Positions 17,035 to 26,197 of a stretch of 64,000 nt of DNA are shown here, one piece after another. Position numbers and translations under genes: made by a program. Below the pieces are notes generated by a model. The model ran no database searches, was not told where the DNA came from, and saw only the letters and a list, made by a program, of their open reading frames with translations. Position 1 is the first letter of the stretch; every line of letters starts with the position of its first letter. The stretch is from Bacillus sp. ISL-18 (lineage in GTDB: Bacteria; Bacillota; Bacilli; Bacillales; Cytobacillaceae), in the NCBI RefSeq assembly GCF_018613415.1, contig NZ_JAGGQG010000030.1, positions 1 through 64,000 on the forward strand, given 5' to 3'.

Positions 17035-17841
17035 CTATATAGATGGATGTATCTCAATCCGATCGGGTCTTGTATAAATGTTTAAAGAATGATTGCGGAG
17101 AAAACCAACTGTCGTAATTTGAAGCTCTTCCGCCAGCCTGACAGCCAATTCGGTTGGAGCTGATTTTGACAGAACAATGCCGCATCCTATTTTGGCTACT
17201 TTTAGTAGTACTTCCGAAGATAGACGACCACTAAATACCATGATCTTGTCTGAAAGGGTTATTGAATGCTGTAAGCAATGACCATAAATTTTATCTAGGG
17301 CGTTGTGTCGTCCTATGTCCGTTCTATCTACAATGATACCGTTACGGTCACAAAGGGCTGCATTGTGGACCCCGCCTGTATCCTTAAAGATAACAGACGA
17401 CTCCTGCATAAGTCGCATCAAATGAAAGCATTGGTCAATAGAAACCGTCACATCAACATTATCCAGTGGTTTAACGGTTCTGGCATCATTATAAAAATAA
17501 AAGCTTTGACGGCTTTTCCCACAGCAAGATGTTACTACTCGTTTAGAATGGAACAATTCATTTAGTTTGTTGGCCCTATACGTTTTTACAATTGCACGGC
17601 CAGTTGCTTCTATAATCGTAAGTTCTTTAATTTCTTTATAACTTCTGATGATCCCTTCTGACGCCAAAAAGCCAATTACTAATTCTTCTATGTGCTCAGG
17701 GCTACAAACAAGTGTAGCAAATTCTTGATCATTTAGAACAATGGTGATCGGATATTCAGTGACGATCGTATCCGTTACTCTCTGTATGGCCCCATCCTCA
17801 TACCGCCATATATTGCTTTCCGTTTTCATTGGCTGATCCAT
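17035..17841 (-). CDS. fdhD: FdhD, sulfurtransferase for formate dehydrogenase
   Basis: 268 residues from the ATG at 17841 (AGGAG eight bases upstream; a GTG at 17850 overlaps that site). Family features are EHIEELVIGFLASEGII, the paired cysteines TSCCGKS near residue 106 that relay sulfur from a cysteine desulfurase, and DIGRHNALDKIYG. FdhD sulfurates the molybdenum cofactor before insertion into formate dehydrogenase. It is last in a minus-strand cluster behind that enzyme and the DUF2294 gene, with a 15-base gap, so it is probably co-transcribed. Confidence 0.93.
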   Translation of the reverse strand: MDQPMKTESNIWRYEDGAIQRVTDTIVTEYPITIVLNDQEFATLVCSPEHIEELVIGFLASEGIIRSYKEIKELTIIEATGRAIVKTYRANKLNELFHSKRVVTSCCGKSRQSFYFYNDARTVKPLDNVDVTVSIDQCFHLMRLMQESSVIFKDTGGVHNAALCDRNGIIVDRTDIGRHNALDKIYGHCLQHSITLSDKIMVFSGRLSSEVLLKVAKIGCGIVLSKSAPTELAVRLAEELQITTVGFLRNHSLNIYTRPDRIEIHPSI

Positions 17842-17856
17842 ACTTTTCACTCCTAA

Positions 17857-18213
17857 TTACTTCCCCTCAATCGTCTGGTCAAATACGAATACAGTCATAG
17901 CAATATCTTCATCAACATTAATATCTGAAAATAACCGTGTTACTTTTGCCCCCATCAGGTTTTCAAATCTTAAAAGGACCTCTGGCTTTTTATATATATC
18001 CTTCACAAATGTTGTTCTCGTTTGATGGACCATCTTTTCACCATGTTCTGAATGAAGCATAAACTTCTCTATATTTGTCAGGTTCCCTTTCATTTCACTG
18101 ATCGCCCAAGAACCGATAAATTTTGTGGTGATTTCCTTCGGACCATTTCCTACATACTCTTTTCTAATTTCGCGAACAAGCATACTAAATTGATGCTCCA
18201 GATTCTTTGCCAT
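17857..18213 (-). CDS. yrhF: DUF2294 protein (YrhF-like)
   Basis: 118 residues matching DUF2294: the opening LEHQFSMLVREIRKEYVGNGPKEITTKFI (about residues 5-33), VHQTRTTFVKD near residue 62 and VDEDIAMTVFVFD near the end. Its position among FNT, formate dehydrogenase and DUF1641 genes matches B. subtilis yrhD-yrhG as I recall it. The role is unknown; a helper role in formate oxidation is inferred from the conserved neighbourhood. Fifteen bases separate it from fdhD. Confidence 0.8.
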   Translation of the reverse strand: MAKNLEHQFSMLVREIRKEYVGNGPKEITTKFIGSWAISEMKGNLTNIEKFMLHSEHGEKMVHQTRTTFVKDIYKKPEVLLRFENLMGAKVTRLFSDINVDEDIAMTVFVFDQTIEGK

Positions 18214-18308
18214 TCACTGTCCCTCCTTTTCCATACAAATTAGTTTGATTCAAGAGAGGAAATCCATTCTTTAATAAAACGAGTGGGTTTCCATTTTTGT
18301 ATTTCATG

Positions 18309-18788
18309 TTACTCTTTTAATCCTTCACCCATCCCTTTTAACAGATTAAATCCAAATCCTAACGCCCGATTAATATCAGGATCCTTTAACGCCTTCATTA
18401 CATCAAAGAGTCCAAGCTTGGAATCGGCTTTTAATCCTTGTTCCGCCTTTTTCAATCCAGCCGTTAAGCTTTTGGCGAGCTTACTTGTTGTTTCCGGGTC
18501 CAGCTCAGTCAGAATTCCGCCTGCAGCCATCGCATTATTAATCATGTTTGTGACAGGTTGGCGTGTAAGTTGACTGACCGCAATTTTTGCTGCTTTCTCT
18601 TTCGCTTTTAGAAGACTTCCTAAAGCGTCCATAATACCGCTATCGTGTAATTCCTGCATCAGATTCAATGTCTCGAGCAGTGAATCCTCATTTTGTGCAA
18701 CCCCAGAGAGAAGATTCTCCAGGGAATGCATTTTCTTTTGTTCTTCAGTCAGTTCTGTCTTTTGAATCACTTTAATCGGTTTTGCCAT
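18309..18788 (-). CDS. yrhD: DUF1641 protein (YrhD/YjgD-like), formate dehydrogenase partner
   Basis: 159 residues. DUF1641 hallmarks are SLLETLNLMQELHDSGIMDALGSLLKAKEKAAKI and the C-terminal DPDINRALGFGFNLLKGMG. The start overlaps the formate dehydrogenase stop (TAATG), indicating translational coupling. DUF1641 proteins are consistently encoded next to cytoplasmic formate dehydrogenases in bacilli, so an accessory or small-subunit role is likely. Confidence 0.87.
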   Translation of the reverse strand: MAKPIKVIQKTELTEEQKKMHSLENLLSGVAQNEDSLLETLNLMQELHDSGIMDALGSLLKAKEKAAKIAVSQLTRQPVTNMINNAMAAGGILTELDPETTSKLAKSLTAGLKKAEQGLKADSKLGLFDVMKALKDPDINRALGFGFNLLKGMGEGLKE

Positions 18789-21760
18789 TACGCATTCCTC
18801 CTGTCATAGAATCCAGGCTTAATATGTTCATTGACACTGGCGAGTGGAACGTAATCACCGCGTTCCCATTTGCGATAGATTTCAAGGCCCATTTGCGGTA
18901 TACGAGTCCCATTACGTGGATTGTACCTTGGAAGCGGATTTTCTCCGTCCATTTCAAGGACTTCCATCCGCACTTTCACTTGTTTGTATGCTGGTGTATG
19001 TGTCACGACATCAACTGCCCCACCAGTAAGAAGGTTAACCGCACTCTCGTGGCTTGAGGAATGCATTGGTACATAAACGGTTTTTCCTGTCACACGATCT
19101 GTTACAAGAACTGGTAGTTTAATAGTTCCGTACGTTGATACAAGACGTACAAGTGAACCGTCCTTTACGCCGCGTTCTTTCGCAAGTTCCGGTGATACCT
19201 CCACGAAAACTTTCGGGAATTTGTAGTTAAGTCCCTCTGATTTCTGTGTTAAGTTTCCTTCATGGAAGTGCTCCAACAGACGTCCATTATCTAATGAAAG
19301 ATCGAATTCTTTCGGGAACTCCATAGGCGGTACATAATCGAACAAGCCGAACCGTGCTTTTTTATCTGGGAAAGCAAAGCCGTCTTGGAAAAGCAGCGGC
19401 GTGTTCGATCCATCAAGAGATCCCCAGTGGAAACTGTTCCACCCTTCGAGAACATCATAGTTACACTGGCTGAAGAATGGGGTTAAGCTTGCCATTTCGG
19501 CAAAAATCTCACTTGGATGCATATAATTCCAATCAAAGCCCATCTTTTTAGCGAGCTGTGTAAGAATCCACCAGTCCGGTTTACTATCGCCTAGAGGCTT
19601 TAATGCTTCGTACAAGCGCTGCACGCGACGCTCGGTATTTGTAAAGGTTCCATCTTTTTCAAGAGAAGGAGCACCTGGTAAAATCACATCTGCAAATTGG
19701 GCGGTTGTTGTTAAGAAGATCTCTTGGACGACAAGGAAATCTAACTTCGCAAGCATAGCCTGTGTATGATTCGAGTCAGCATCAACCCATGCCATATCCT
19801 CTCCAGCAATAAACATCGCTTTCATCTCGCCTTTATCAACAGCCCCGAGCATTTCAATATTGTCTAGACCAGGATTTACGGGGATTTTAACCCCATATGC
19901 CTTTTCAAATTTTTCGCGAATTTCGACATTTGTTACTGATTGATATCCTGGGAAGATATTTGGCATTGTTCCCATATCAGCTGCGCCTTGCACATTATTA
20001 TGTCCGCGTAATGGGTAAGCACCAGCGTTTGGACGCATCATGTTACCTGTTGCAAGAAGCAGGTTGGCAATCGCAACGGATGTGTGTGAACCTGCGATAT
20101 TTTGCGTAACACCCATTCCCCAGCAAATCGCTGTTCCATCCGCATCACGGACCATTTCTGCCATTTGAATTAATGTTTCTTTTGCAATACCTGTAATCCT
20201 TTCTGCCTCTTCAAGACTATATGGCTCCATCATTTTCAAAAACTCGTCATAGTAATTGACGTGTTCTGTGATAAATTTCACATCATGCCAACCTTGGTCA
20301 ATGATATACTTTGTAATAGCGGAAAGCCAGACATAGTCCGTTCCTTGTTTTGGACGAACGAACAAATCCGCACGGTCTCCCATTTCATGTCTGCGCACGT
20401 CAACGGTAATTAATTTTTGTCCGTGAAGTTTTTGCGCCCGCTTAATACGTGTGGCAAGTACAGGATGTCCTTCTGCAGGTGCGCATCCCACAAGAATGAC
20501 AAGCCCTGCACCCGCGATATCCTGAATCGTTCCAGAGTCGCCGCCGATGCCTCCGGTTTGCTGTAATCCCCATGAAGCAGGTGATTGGCAATAACGTGAG
20601 CAATTGTCCACATTATTGGTTCCAAACACTTGACGAGACAGCTTTTGGATGAGGTAGTTTTCCTCGTTCGTAATTTTAGATGACGAAATAAAACCAATCG
20701 CATCGCTGCCATACGTTTCTTTAATACCGCTAAGCTTATTCGCAACGAGAGAAAGAGCCTCATCCCAACTAGCTTCCACAAATACATCACCTTTGCGGAT
20801 TAAAGGTGTGGTGATCCGTTCTTGTGAATTGACAAAATCCCATCCAAATTTACCTTTTACACAGGTGGAAACACTGTTTACAGGGGCATTTTCAGATGGT
20901 TCAATTTTGAGAATTTCACGGTCTTTTGTCCAAACTTCAAAAGAGCAGCCAACCCCGCAGAACGTACAAACGGTTTTTGTTTTCTCAATACGAGTTTCAC
21001 GCATGGCTGCTTCTACCTCTGAAATTGCCATGATAGTTTGATAATCAGGCTCTACCGCTTTGACAATGTCGATCATGGGTGTAAGTAAGTCGTCAGAAAT
21101 TCCGGTCATAAATCCAGCATTTCCAAGCATTGATTTTTCCATTAATGCGTTACAAGGACAAACGGACACACATTGACCACAGGATACGCAAGAGGATTCA
21201 TTAATGCTTTTTCCTCCGTCCCATAAGACACGCGGCTGCCCGGTTTCCCAGTTGATGGTTAGCGTTTCATTCACTTGAAGATCTTGACAGGTTTCCACAC
21301 AGCGGCCACACAAAATACATTGATCAGGATCGTAGCGATAAAACGGGTGAGACATATCTACTTCATAGCCCTTTGAGCGATGAGGTCGTGTTTGGTGTTC
21401 TATTCCCATCATTTCTGCTGTATTATGTACACGACAATTGCCATTGTTATTGTCACAAACGGTGCAATATAATAGATGGTTTTCTAAAATACGGTCCATT
21501 GCTTCCGCCTGCGCTTGCTTTGCAATCTCAGACGAGGTCAGAATGTCCATGCCATCTTCCAGTACCGTTGAACATGCGCGCATAATACTGCCATTTACTT
21601 CACACATACATGTATCGCAGCTCTGAACCGGACCCAAGACATCCGAATAGCAGATGTGTGGATGCTCCATTTCCTTTTGTAGTAAATAATTTAAAATACG
21701 CGTTCCTTTTTCTACCTCATGTTCTGTTCCATTAATAAACACATTTACTTTTTCTTTCAC
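18788..21760 (-). CDS. yrhE: Molybdopterin formate dehydrogenase, large multidomain subunit (YrhE/YjgC-like)
   Basis: 990 residues from a GTG at 21760 with TAGGAGG seven bases upstream; a TTG at 21781 lies before that site. Order of domains: [2Fe-2S] ferredoxin-like (CYSDVLGPVQSCDTCMC), His/Cys [4Fe-4S] region (CTVCDNNNGNC), two ferredoxin [4Fe-4S] motifs (CILCGRCVETC and CVSCGQCVSVCPC), the catalytic-domain cluster CTFCGVGC, and a bis-MGD molybdopterin domain. The active-site segment DNCSRYCQSPAS supplies Cys where some enzymes use Sec. No signal peptide, so cytoplasmic. It oxidises formate to CO2, probably feeding NAD or another carrier. Genes for DUF1641, DUF2294 and FdhD follow. Confidence 0.95.
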   Translation of the reverse strand: MKEKVNVFINGTEHEVEKGTRILNYLLQKEMEHPHICYSDVLGPVQSCDTCMCEVNGSIMRACSTVLEDGMDILTSSEIAKQAQAEAMDRILENHLLYCTVCDNNNGNCRVHNTAEMMGIEHQTRPHRSKGYEVDMSHPFYRYDPDQCILCGRCVETCQDLQVNETLTINWETGQPRVLWDGGKSINESSCVSCGQCVSVCPCNALMEKSMLGNAGFMTGISDDLLTPMIDIVKAVEPDYQTIMAISEVEAAMRETRIEKTKTVCTFCGVGCSFEVWTKDREILKIEPSENAPVNSVSTCVKGKFGWDFVNSQERITTPLIRKGDVFVEASWDEALSLVANKLSGIKETYGSDAIGFISSSKITNEENYLIQKLSRQVFGTNNVDNCSRYCQSPASWGLQQTGGIGGDSGTIQDIAGAGLVILVGCAPAEGHPVLATRIKRAQKLHGQKLITVDVRRHEMGDRADLFVRPKQGTDYVWLSAITKYIIDQGWHDVKFITEHVNYYDEFLKMMEPYSLEEAERITGIAKETLIQMAEMVRDADGTAICWGMGVTQNIAGSHTSVAIANLLLATGNMMRPNAGAYPLRGHNNVQGAADMGTMPNIFPGYQSVTNVEIREKFEKAYGVKIPVNPGLDNIEMLGAVDKGEMKAMFIAGEDMAWVDADSNHTQAMLAKLDFLVVQEIFLTTTAQFADVILPGAPSLEKDGTFTNTERRVQRLYEALKPLGDSKPDWWILTQLAKKMGFDWNYMHPSEIFAEMASLTPFFSQCNYDVLEGWNSFHWGSLDGSNTPLLFQDGFAFPDKKARFGLFDYVPPMEFPKEFDLSLDNGRLLEHFHEGNLTQKSEGLNYKFPKVFVEVSPELAKERGVKDGSLVRLVSTYGTIKLPVLVTDRVTGKTVYVPMHSSSHESAVNLLTGGAVDVVTHTPAYKQVKVRMEVLEMDGENPLPRYNPRNGTRIPQMGLEIYRKWERGDYVPLASVNEHIKPGFYDRRNA

Positions 21761-21917
21761 TGTTAGTCCTCCTACGTTCAAAGCATGCAGAGAATATCTA
21801 TTTAATAACCAATAAGATCACATTTAATGACAATGTATCAGGTATTCTCTCTTACCTAAAACTAGTCCTTCTTTTTCTATAAAACTATTAATATGCATAA
21901 TGTACAAATACTAGTCG

Positions 21918-22730
21918 TTAACTAGCTTTTTTGATACTTGTCTTTGCTATTGCTAGTGTTTGAAAAGATTCTTTATGTATGATCCAATAGATGAAAGCAA
22001 CAAAAACCGCACCGCCAATAGCATTTCCCATTAATACTGGGACAAAATTAATAAAATAATTTTCCCATGTAAAGTGCCCTGAGAAGATAGCTGCCGGGAT
22101 TACGAACATGTTAGCTACAACTTGCTGAAAGCCGATTGCTACAAACCCCATAATCGGCAACCAAATGGCACACATTTTTCCAACAATATCATTTGAACCA
22201 AAAGCCATCCAAACAGCTAAGCAAACGAGCCAGTTACATCCAACGGCGGAAATGAAGCTTTGAATAAAGGTTTGGTGTATTTTCTCTTCTGCGATTGCAA
22301 CGGTTTTGTTTAGGAAAGGACCTGTTTCCGTTAACCCTACTATGTGACCAAAGAAGTAGGCAACAAAGATTGCTCCAATAAAATTACTTATTAATAGTAA
22401 GAGCCAATTTTTCATTAACTGTACGATCGTCGTACGCTTCGCTAGAACGGCAATCGGAAGTACCATCATATTTCCTGTTACCAATTCTCCCCCTGCGATT
22501 ACGATTAATATTAGTCCTATTGGGAAAACCGCAGCACCTATTAGTGAACTGAAGGAACCCCATTCCTCTGGTAAATTTGCCGTTACTCGAATATCTAAGA
22601 GGAATCCAAATGCAATAAAGGCTCCACCTAAAAATCCTAATAAAAGTGTATGTCCAAGCCTCATTGATGCCTTTTTGTCACCAGCCTCAACTGCTAATTC
22701 TACAATCCGCTTGGAACTATGAAACGCCAT
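21918..22730 (-). CDS. yrhG: Formate/nitrite channel family protein (FNT; YrhG-like)
   Basis: 270 residues with six membrane spans and the FNT signatures GGAFIAFGFLLDI, GGELVTGNMMVLPIAV and VGCNWLVCLAVWMAFGSNDIVGKM. FNT pentamers pass formate or nitrite across the plasma membrane. It is the first gene of the cluster and lies 157 bases ahead of the formate dehydrogenase gene, so formate is the likely substrate. Its leader contains a long palindromic hairpin (22759-22816). GGGAGG precedes the ATG. Confidence 0.92.
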   Translation of the reverse strand: MAFHSSKRIVELAVEAGDKKASMRLGHTLLLGFLGGAFIAFGFLLDIRVTANLPEEWGSFSSLIGAAVFPIGLILIVIAGGELVTGNMMVLPIAVLAKRTTIVQLMKNWLLLLISNFIGAIFVAYFFGHIVGLTETGPFLNKTVAIAEEKIHQTFIQSFISAVGCNWLVCLAVWMAFGSNDIVGKMCAIWLPIMGFVAIGFQQVVANMFVIPAAIFSGHFTWENYFINFVPVLMGNAIGGAVFVAFIYWIIHKESFQTLAIAKTSIKKAS

Positions 22731-22758
22731 ATTCTTTTCCTCCCGTTAGTTAATTCTA

Positions 22759-22816
22759 GAAGCATGGGGACGGTTCTCTTGCTCCTTTAGAAGCAAGAGA
22801 ACCGTCCCCGTGCTTC
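22759..22816. repeat. 25-bp palindromic element in the leader of the formate channel gene
   Basis: GAAGCATGGGGACGGTTCTC... (22759-22783) pairs with 22792-22816 over 25 positions with a single G-T wobble, loop of eight bases. The core GGGGACGGTTCTCTTGCT/AGCAAGAGAACCGTCCCC resembles a dispersed palindromic repeat that I recall from many Bacillaceae genomes. It lies 29 bases upstream of the channel start codon and there is no T-run. Confidence 0.8.
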
Positions 22817-22839
22817 CCCTTGTTTCAAAAACGCAAAAA

Positions 22840-22893
22840 AGCCCACCATAAACCGGTTTTCATGCTAATGCATGTACCGTTTTATAGTGGGCT
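22840..22893 (-). terminator. Terminator after sugar operon A, or attenuator of the formate channel gene
   Basis: On the minus strand AGCCCACTATAAAaCGGT pairs with ACCGGTTTATgGTGGGCT around an inner ATGCAT-rich loop, followed by six T residues. It is about 290 bases past the end of operon A and about 110 bases before the formate channel start codon, so it could serve either purpose. Confidence 0.75.
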
Positions 22894-23042
22894 GATAGCT
22901 GAGCATTTTATCATACTAGCAATCTTTCCCGCCATAGACACTAAGTCAAGAACAGGATGCTGCAGTCAATTTTTTATTAACTGGCATCTATGAACTTGCC
23001 ATACTCTATAAATCTATCTAATATTATCATGGAAAAGTACAT

Positions 23043-23060
23043 TTGTGAACATTTTACGAA
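23043..23060 (-). promoter_or_regulatory. Possible Rex/Fnr-like box upstream of the formate channel gene
   Basis: TTGTGAA-CATT-TTACGAA resembles a redox-regulator box (Rex TTGTGAA-N4-TTCACAA): one half is perfect, the other degenerate. On the minus strand TTCACA-N17-TAATAT could be an overlapping promoter. If so, the hairpins at 22840 and 22759 lie in the leader. The remainder of the 22894-23185 stretch has no gene. Confidence 0.22.
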
Positions 23061-23185
23061 TTTTTTTTGCTTTTAAAATCGGTTTTTTATTTTTCCAAGC
23101 CTTTTATAGATTGAGTTCTCTCCCAAACGACTTTTTCCGTTATCATTACTTTATCCATTTATTTTTTATACTATCTGCAATTGCT

Positions 23186-24397
23186 CTAAACAAGCGTTTC
23201 CTTCTCTTTTTCCAATACTTCCTGTTTGATGTATTGATCGATTTGTTCCCAACTCCTATGTTTGGATGACTTCTCAACAGCCTCCATAATAGCTTGAGTA
23301 ATGTAGCCATCCATAAAATTTGGAGAAGGCGTTTCCCCTTTTTCAATTCCATTCATCAAAGTAGCGATCAAATTAATGAAGGTATGCTCGTATCCAATAA
23401 TATGCCCAGCAGGCCAATAGAATCCCGCAAATGGATGCTGCTCCTCGGTACAATTGATTTTCCGGAACCCTTGTAATCCGGGTTCATCAGAGGTGAGATA
23501 AACTTCCAACTCGTTTAAATTTTCGGCATTCCATTTAATTGAGCCCTTCTCCCCATTGATCTCAAATTTATTGGCATTTTTATTGCCTGCTGCAAATCGA
23601 GTGGCTTCGAATGTGCCCAGGGCCCCATTCTTGAATCTGGCCACAAAAATACTGGCATCATCCACTTCCACTTTTTTGAATTCGGTAGTAGAAGCAATAC
23701 CACTTAAACCTGAACTGTCCGCCACTGCCGGACGTTCTTTAATGAAAGTTTCCAGCACACCAGAAACCTCCTCGAACTCTCCCACTAGGAAACGCGCCAG
23801 ATCGATTAAATGGGCGGCTAAATCACCGTGTGACCCGGAACCACAAACCGATTTCTCCAATCGCCAAACTAAAGGGAAGTTCGGGTCCATGATCCACTCT
23901 TGAAGATAATTAGCCCGGATATGATAAATCTTGCCTAGTTTCCCTTCGTCAATCAGTTTTTTCGCAAACTGAACTGCAGGAGCAAACCGATAATTATAAT
24001 TCACCATATGAACGACCTTATTTTTCCTTACCGCTTCTAGCATTCTCTTCGATTCGTCGAGCGTCAGCGAAAGCGGTTTTTCGCAAAAGACATGCTTTCC
24101 CGCTTCGGCCGCAGCAATCGCGATTTCTGCATGACTGTTATTCGGAGTCACAATATCAATCAAGTCGATATCATCCCTGGTGATCAATTCCCTCCAATCG
24201 GTTTCATAACTATTCCAGCCGTATTGCTCTGCCGCTTCCCGGACTCCCGCTTCATTTCTTCCACAAATGGCTTGTTTTATTGGTTTGACTCCCAATTGAA
24301 AGAAGGTGGACAGACCTTGATAGGCATGTGAATGAGCCTTTCCCATGAATTTATAGCCGACCAGCCCGATTCTGACTTCTTTCCTTATGCCCACCAT
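23186..24397 (-). CDS. Gfo/Idh/MocA-family NAD(P)-dependent sugar oxidoreductase
   Basis: 403 residues. The N-terminal Rossmann fold begins RIGLVGYKFMGKAHSHAY and continues through DIVTPNNSHAEIAIAAAEAGKHVFCEKPLSL, with the catalytic Glu-Lys-Pro. The C-terminal alpha/beta sheet domain has SHGDLAAHLIDLARFLVGE with the catalytic Asp/His pair. It probably oxidises a sugar or cyclitol hydroxyl with NAD(P). It is the last gene of operon A and overlaps the isomerase gene by 13 bases (AGGAATT-ATG inside it). Confidence 0.9.
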   Translation of the reverse strand: MVGIRKEVRIGLVGYKFMGKAHSHAYQGLSTFFQLGVKPIKQAICGRNEAGVREAAEQYGWNSYETDWRELITRDDIDLIDIVTPNNSHAEIAIAAAEAGKHVFCEKPLSLTLDESKRMLEAVRKNKVVHMVNYNYRFAPAVQFAKKLIDEGKLGKIYHIRANYLQEWIMDPNFPLVWRLEKSVCGSGSHGDLAAHLIDLARFLVGEFEEVSGVLETFIKERPAVADSSGLSGIASTTEFKKVEVDDASIFVARFKNGALGTFEATRFAAGNKNANKFEINGEKGSIKWNAENLNELEVYLTSDEPGLQGFRKINCTEEQHPFAGFYWPAGHIIGYEHTFINLIATLMNGIEKGETPSPNFMDGYITQAIMEAVEKSSKHRSWEQIDQYIKQEVLEKEKETLV

Positions 24398-25347
24398 AAT
24401 TCCTTAGCCCCCTCTTGAATCACCATATCCTTGAGGAATGTCACCGCTTTACTAAACCCTTCTTCAACACTCATAAGCCCGTCTTCATGTTCAATGCTAA
24501 TAGCCCCTTGGTATCCGACAACTTGAAGAGCACTAATGATCTCCCTCCATACCTCTTCTCCATGACCATATCCGACGGTTCTAAATACCCAGGATCGGTT
24601 TGCGATATCGCGGTAGGATTTGGTATCAAGAACCCCATTCAAAAGACAGTTTTGGTTATCGAGCTTCGTGTCTTTCGCGTGGAAATGGACGATTGCCTCT
24701 CCTAATGCCCTTATACTGGCGACCGGATCCATTCCTTGCCAGAAGTAGTGGCTTGGATCAAAGTTGATGCCGATTTGATCGCCGCACTCCTTGCGTAAGC
24801 GCAGGGCCGTTTCCGTATTATAGACCACGAATCCTGGGTGTGGTTCGATCGCCACGCGAACATTACACTCCTCTAACAGTTCCACCTGTCTCTTCCAATA
24901 TGGGATGACTTTCTTTTCCCACTGCCACTGAACCACCTGGGAAAAGTCATCCGGCCAAGGATTTGTGTTCCATACTGGGTGTTGTGAAAAGTCCGATTCA
25001 CCTGGACATCCCGCGAAAGTAACCACACTTTCTACACCCAAAACAGATGCAAGCTTAACGGTATCAACAAATACGTCATGGTGTTCATAGGCGATTTCTG
25101 TATTTGGATGCAGCGGATTTCCATGACAGCTTAATGCACTGATTTTGATCCCTCTTGATTCGAATGCTTGTTTAAATTGCGCCAATTTGGTTCGATCTTC
25201 AAGTAATTCCTTCGGGTTACAATGAGCATTTCCGACATAGCCTCCTGTGCCAATTTCGACTGTGTCCAACCCGCTTTCCTTTACGTGATCCAACATTTCT
25301 CCCAAAGACATTTTAGAAAATAATACTGCAAATACTCCTAGTTTCAT
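24385..25347 (-). CDS. Sugar phosphate isomerase/epimerase-like TIM-barrel protein
   Basis: 320 residues, AP-endonuclease-2/xylose-isomerase-like TIM barrel. Metal-binding style segments are visible: NVRVAIEPHPGF (Glu), GINFDPSHYFWQGMDP (Asp/His), IVHFHAKDT and ISIEHED. In operons with Gfo/Idh/MocA enzymes such proteins act as isomerases, epimerases or keto-sugar lyases. AGGAGTGGAG precedes the ATG. The end overlaps the next oxidoreductase, indicating coupling. Confidence 0.88.
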   Translation of the reverse strand: MKLGVFAVLFSKMSLGEMLDHVKESGLDTVEIGTGGYVGNAHCNPKELLEDRTKLAQFKQAFESRGIKISALSCHGNPLHPNTEIAYEHHDVFVDTVKLASVLGVESVVTFAGCPGESDFSQHPVWNTNPWPDDFSQVVQWQWEKKVIPYWKRQVELLEECNVRVAIEPHPGFVVYNTETALRLRKECGDQIGINFDPSHYFWQGMDPVASIRALGEAIVHFHAKDTKLDNQNCLLNGVLDTKSYRDIANRSWVFRTVGYGHGEEVWREIISALQVVGYQGAISIEHEDGLMSVEEGFSKAVTFLKDMVIQEGAKELWWA

Positions 25348-25366
25348 ACTTCTCCACTCCTATCAA

Positions 25367-26197
25367 TTATTTTTCGGAACCTGCTGTGATTCCACTTACA
25401 ATATACTTTTGCAACAGCAAGAATAAGAGAATGATTGGTGCTGCTGCTATAGTAGAAACCGCCATCAAATTATCCCATTGCGTTCCATACTGACCGATAA
25501 ACTTCGTTAACCCCATGGTCAGTGGTCTGATTTTTTCATCTGTTGCTAGAGTTAACGCGAATATGAGGTCACCCCAAGCAAACAAAAAGCTAAATGTCCC
25601 TACAGTTAGAACAGAAGGTTTCGTTAAAGGCAAAATAATCCGCAAAAACGCCGTATATCGATTACAGCCATCCACTACCGCAGCATCCTCCAACCCCTTT
25701 GGAATCGATAAAAAGAAGGGCCTCATGACCACAATGGCAAATGGAAGTGCGGTGGTTGTGTTTCCGATAATCAAGGCCATATAACTATTTAATAGACCAA
25801 GCTTCGTAAACAAGATGAATAGAGGCATGGCGGTCATGATGCCTGGGATCATCTGTGTAACTAGTAAAATTAATAGTAAAATCGATGCTCCCTTTAACCG
25901 GAAACGTGCGATGGCATAGGCACATGGCAAGCTAATAAGTAACGTCAAAGCTGCCGTACCAATCGCGACAATAAAGGAGTTCCTTAGGTAAGGCAGAAGA
26001 CTTTGGTCTTCGATTAAATTCTTTACATAGGCATCGAATCGAATCGTTTCCGGAATGATCATCGGTGGTGTGGCAAAAACATCTTGAATGGGCTTGACCG
26101 ATGTTGTCACCATCCAGTAAATCGGAAATAAGAAGATGATGGTTATCAGGATGGCAGCAAGAAGTAATAAATACTGCTTGACCGTATACTTCTTCAC
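25367..26197 (-). CDS. Carbohydrate ABC transporter permease, MalG type
   Basis: 276 residues, six membrane spans. The permease EAA motif is EDAAVVDGCNRYTAFLRIILPLTKP at about residues 170-194, which docks on the ATPase. It starts at GTG overlapping the stop of the preceding permease (GTGA), with AAGGAGGAG seven bases upstream, so translation is coupled. It works with the preceding permease and the binding protein of operon A. No ATPase is encoded in the operon. Confidence 0.92.
   Translation of the reverse strand: MKKYTVKQYLLLLAAILITIIFLFPIYWMVTTSVKPIQDVFATPPMIIPETIRFDAYVKNLIEDQSLLPYLRNSFIVAIGTAALTLLISLPCAYAIARFRLKGASILLLILLVTQMIPGIMTAMPLFILFTKLGLLNSYMALIIGNTTTALPFAIVVMRPFFLSIPKGLEDAAVVDGCNRYTAFLRIILPLTKPSVLTVGTFSFLFAWGDLIFALTLATDEKIRPLTMGLTKFIGQYGTQWDNLMAVSTIAAAPIILLFLLLQKYIVSGITAGSEK

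Noticed and set aside
20410..20790. 126-codon frame within the formate dehydrogenase gene
   Set aside because: It lies in another frame of a strongly supported gene and shows no independent signals.
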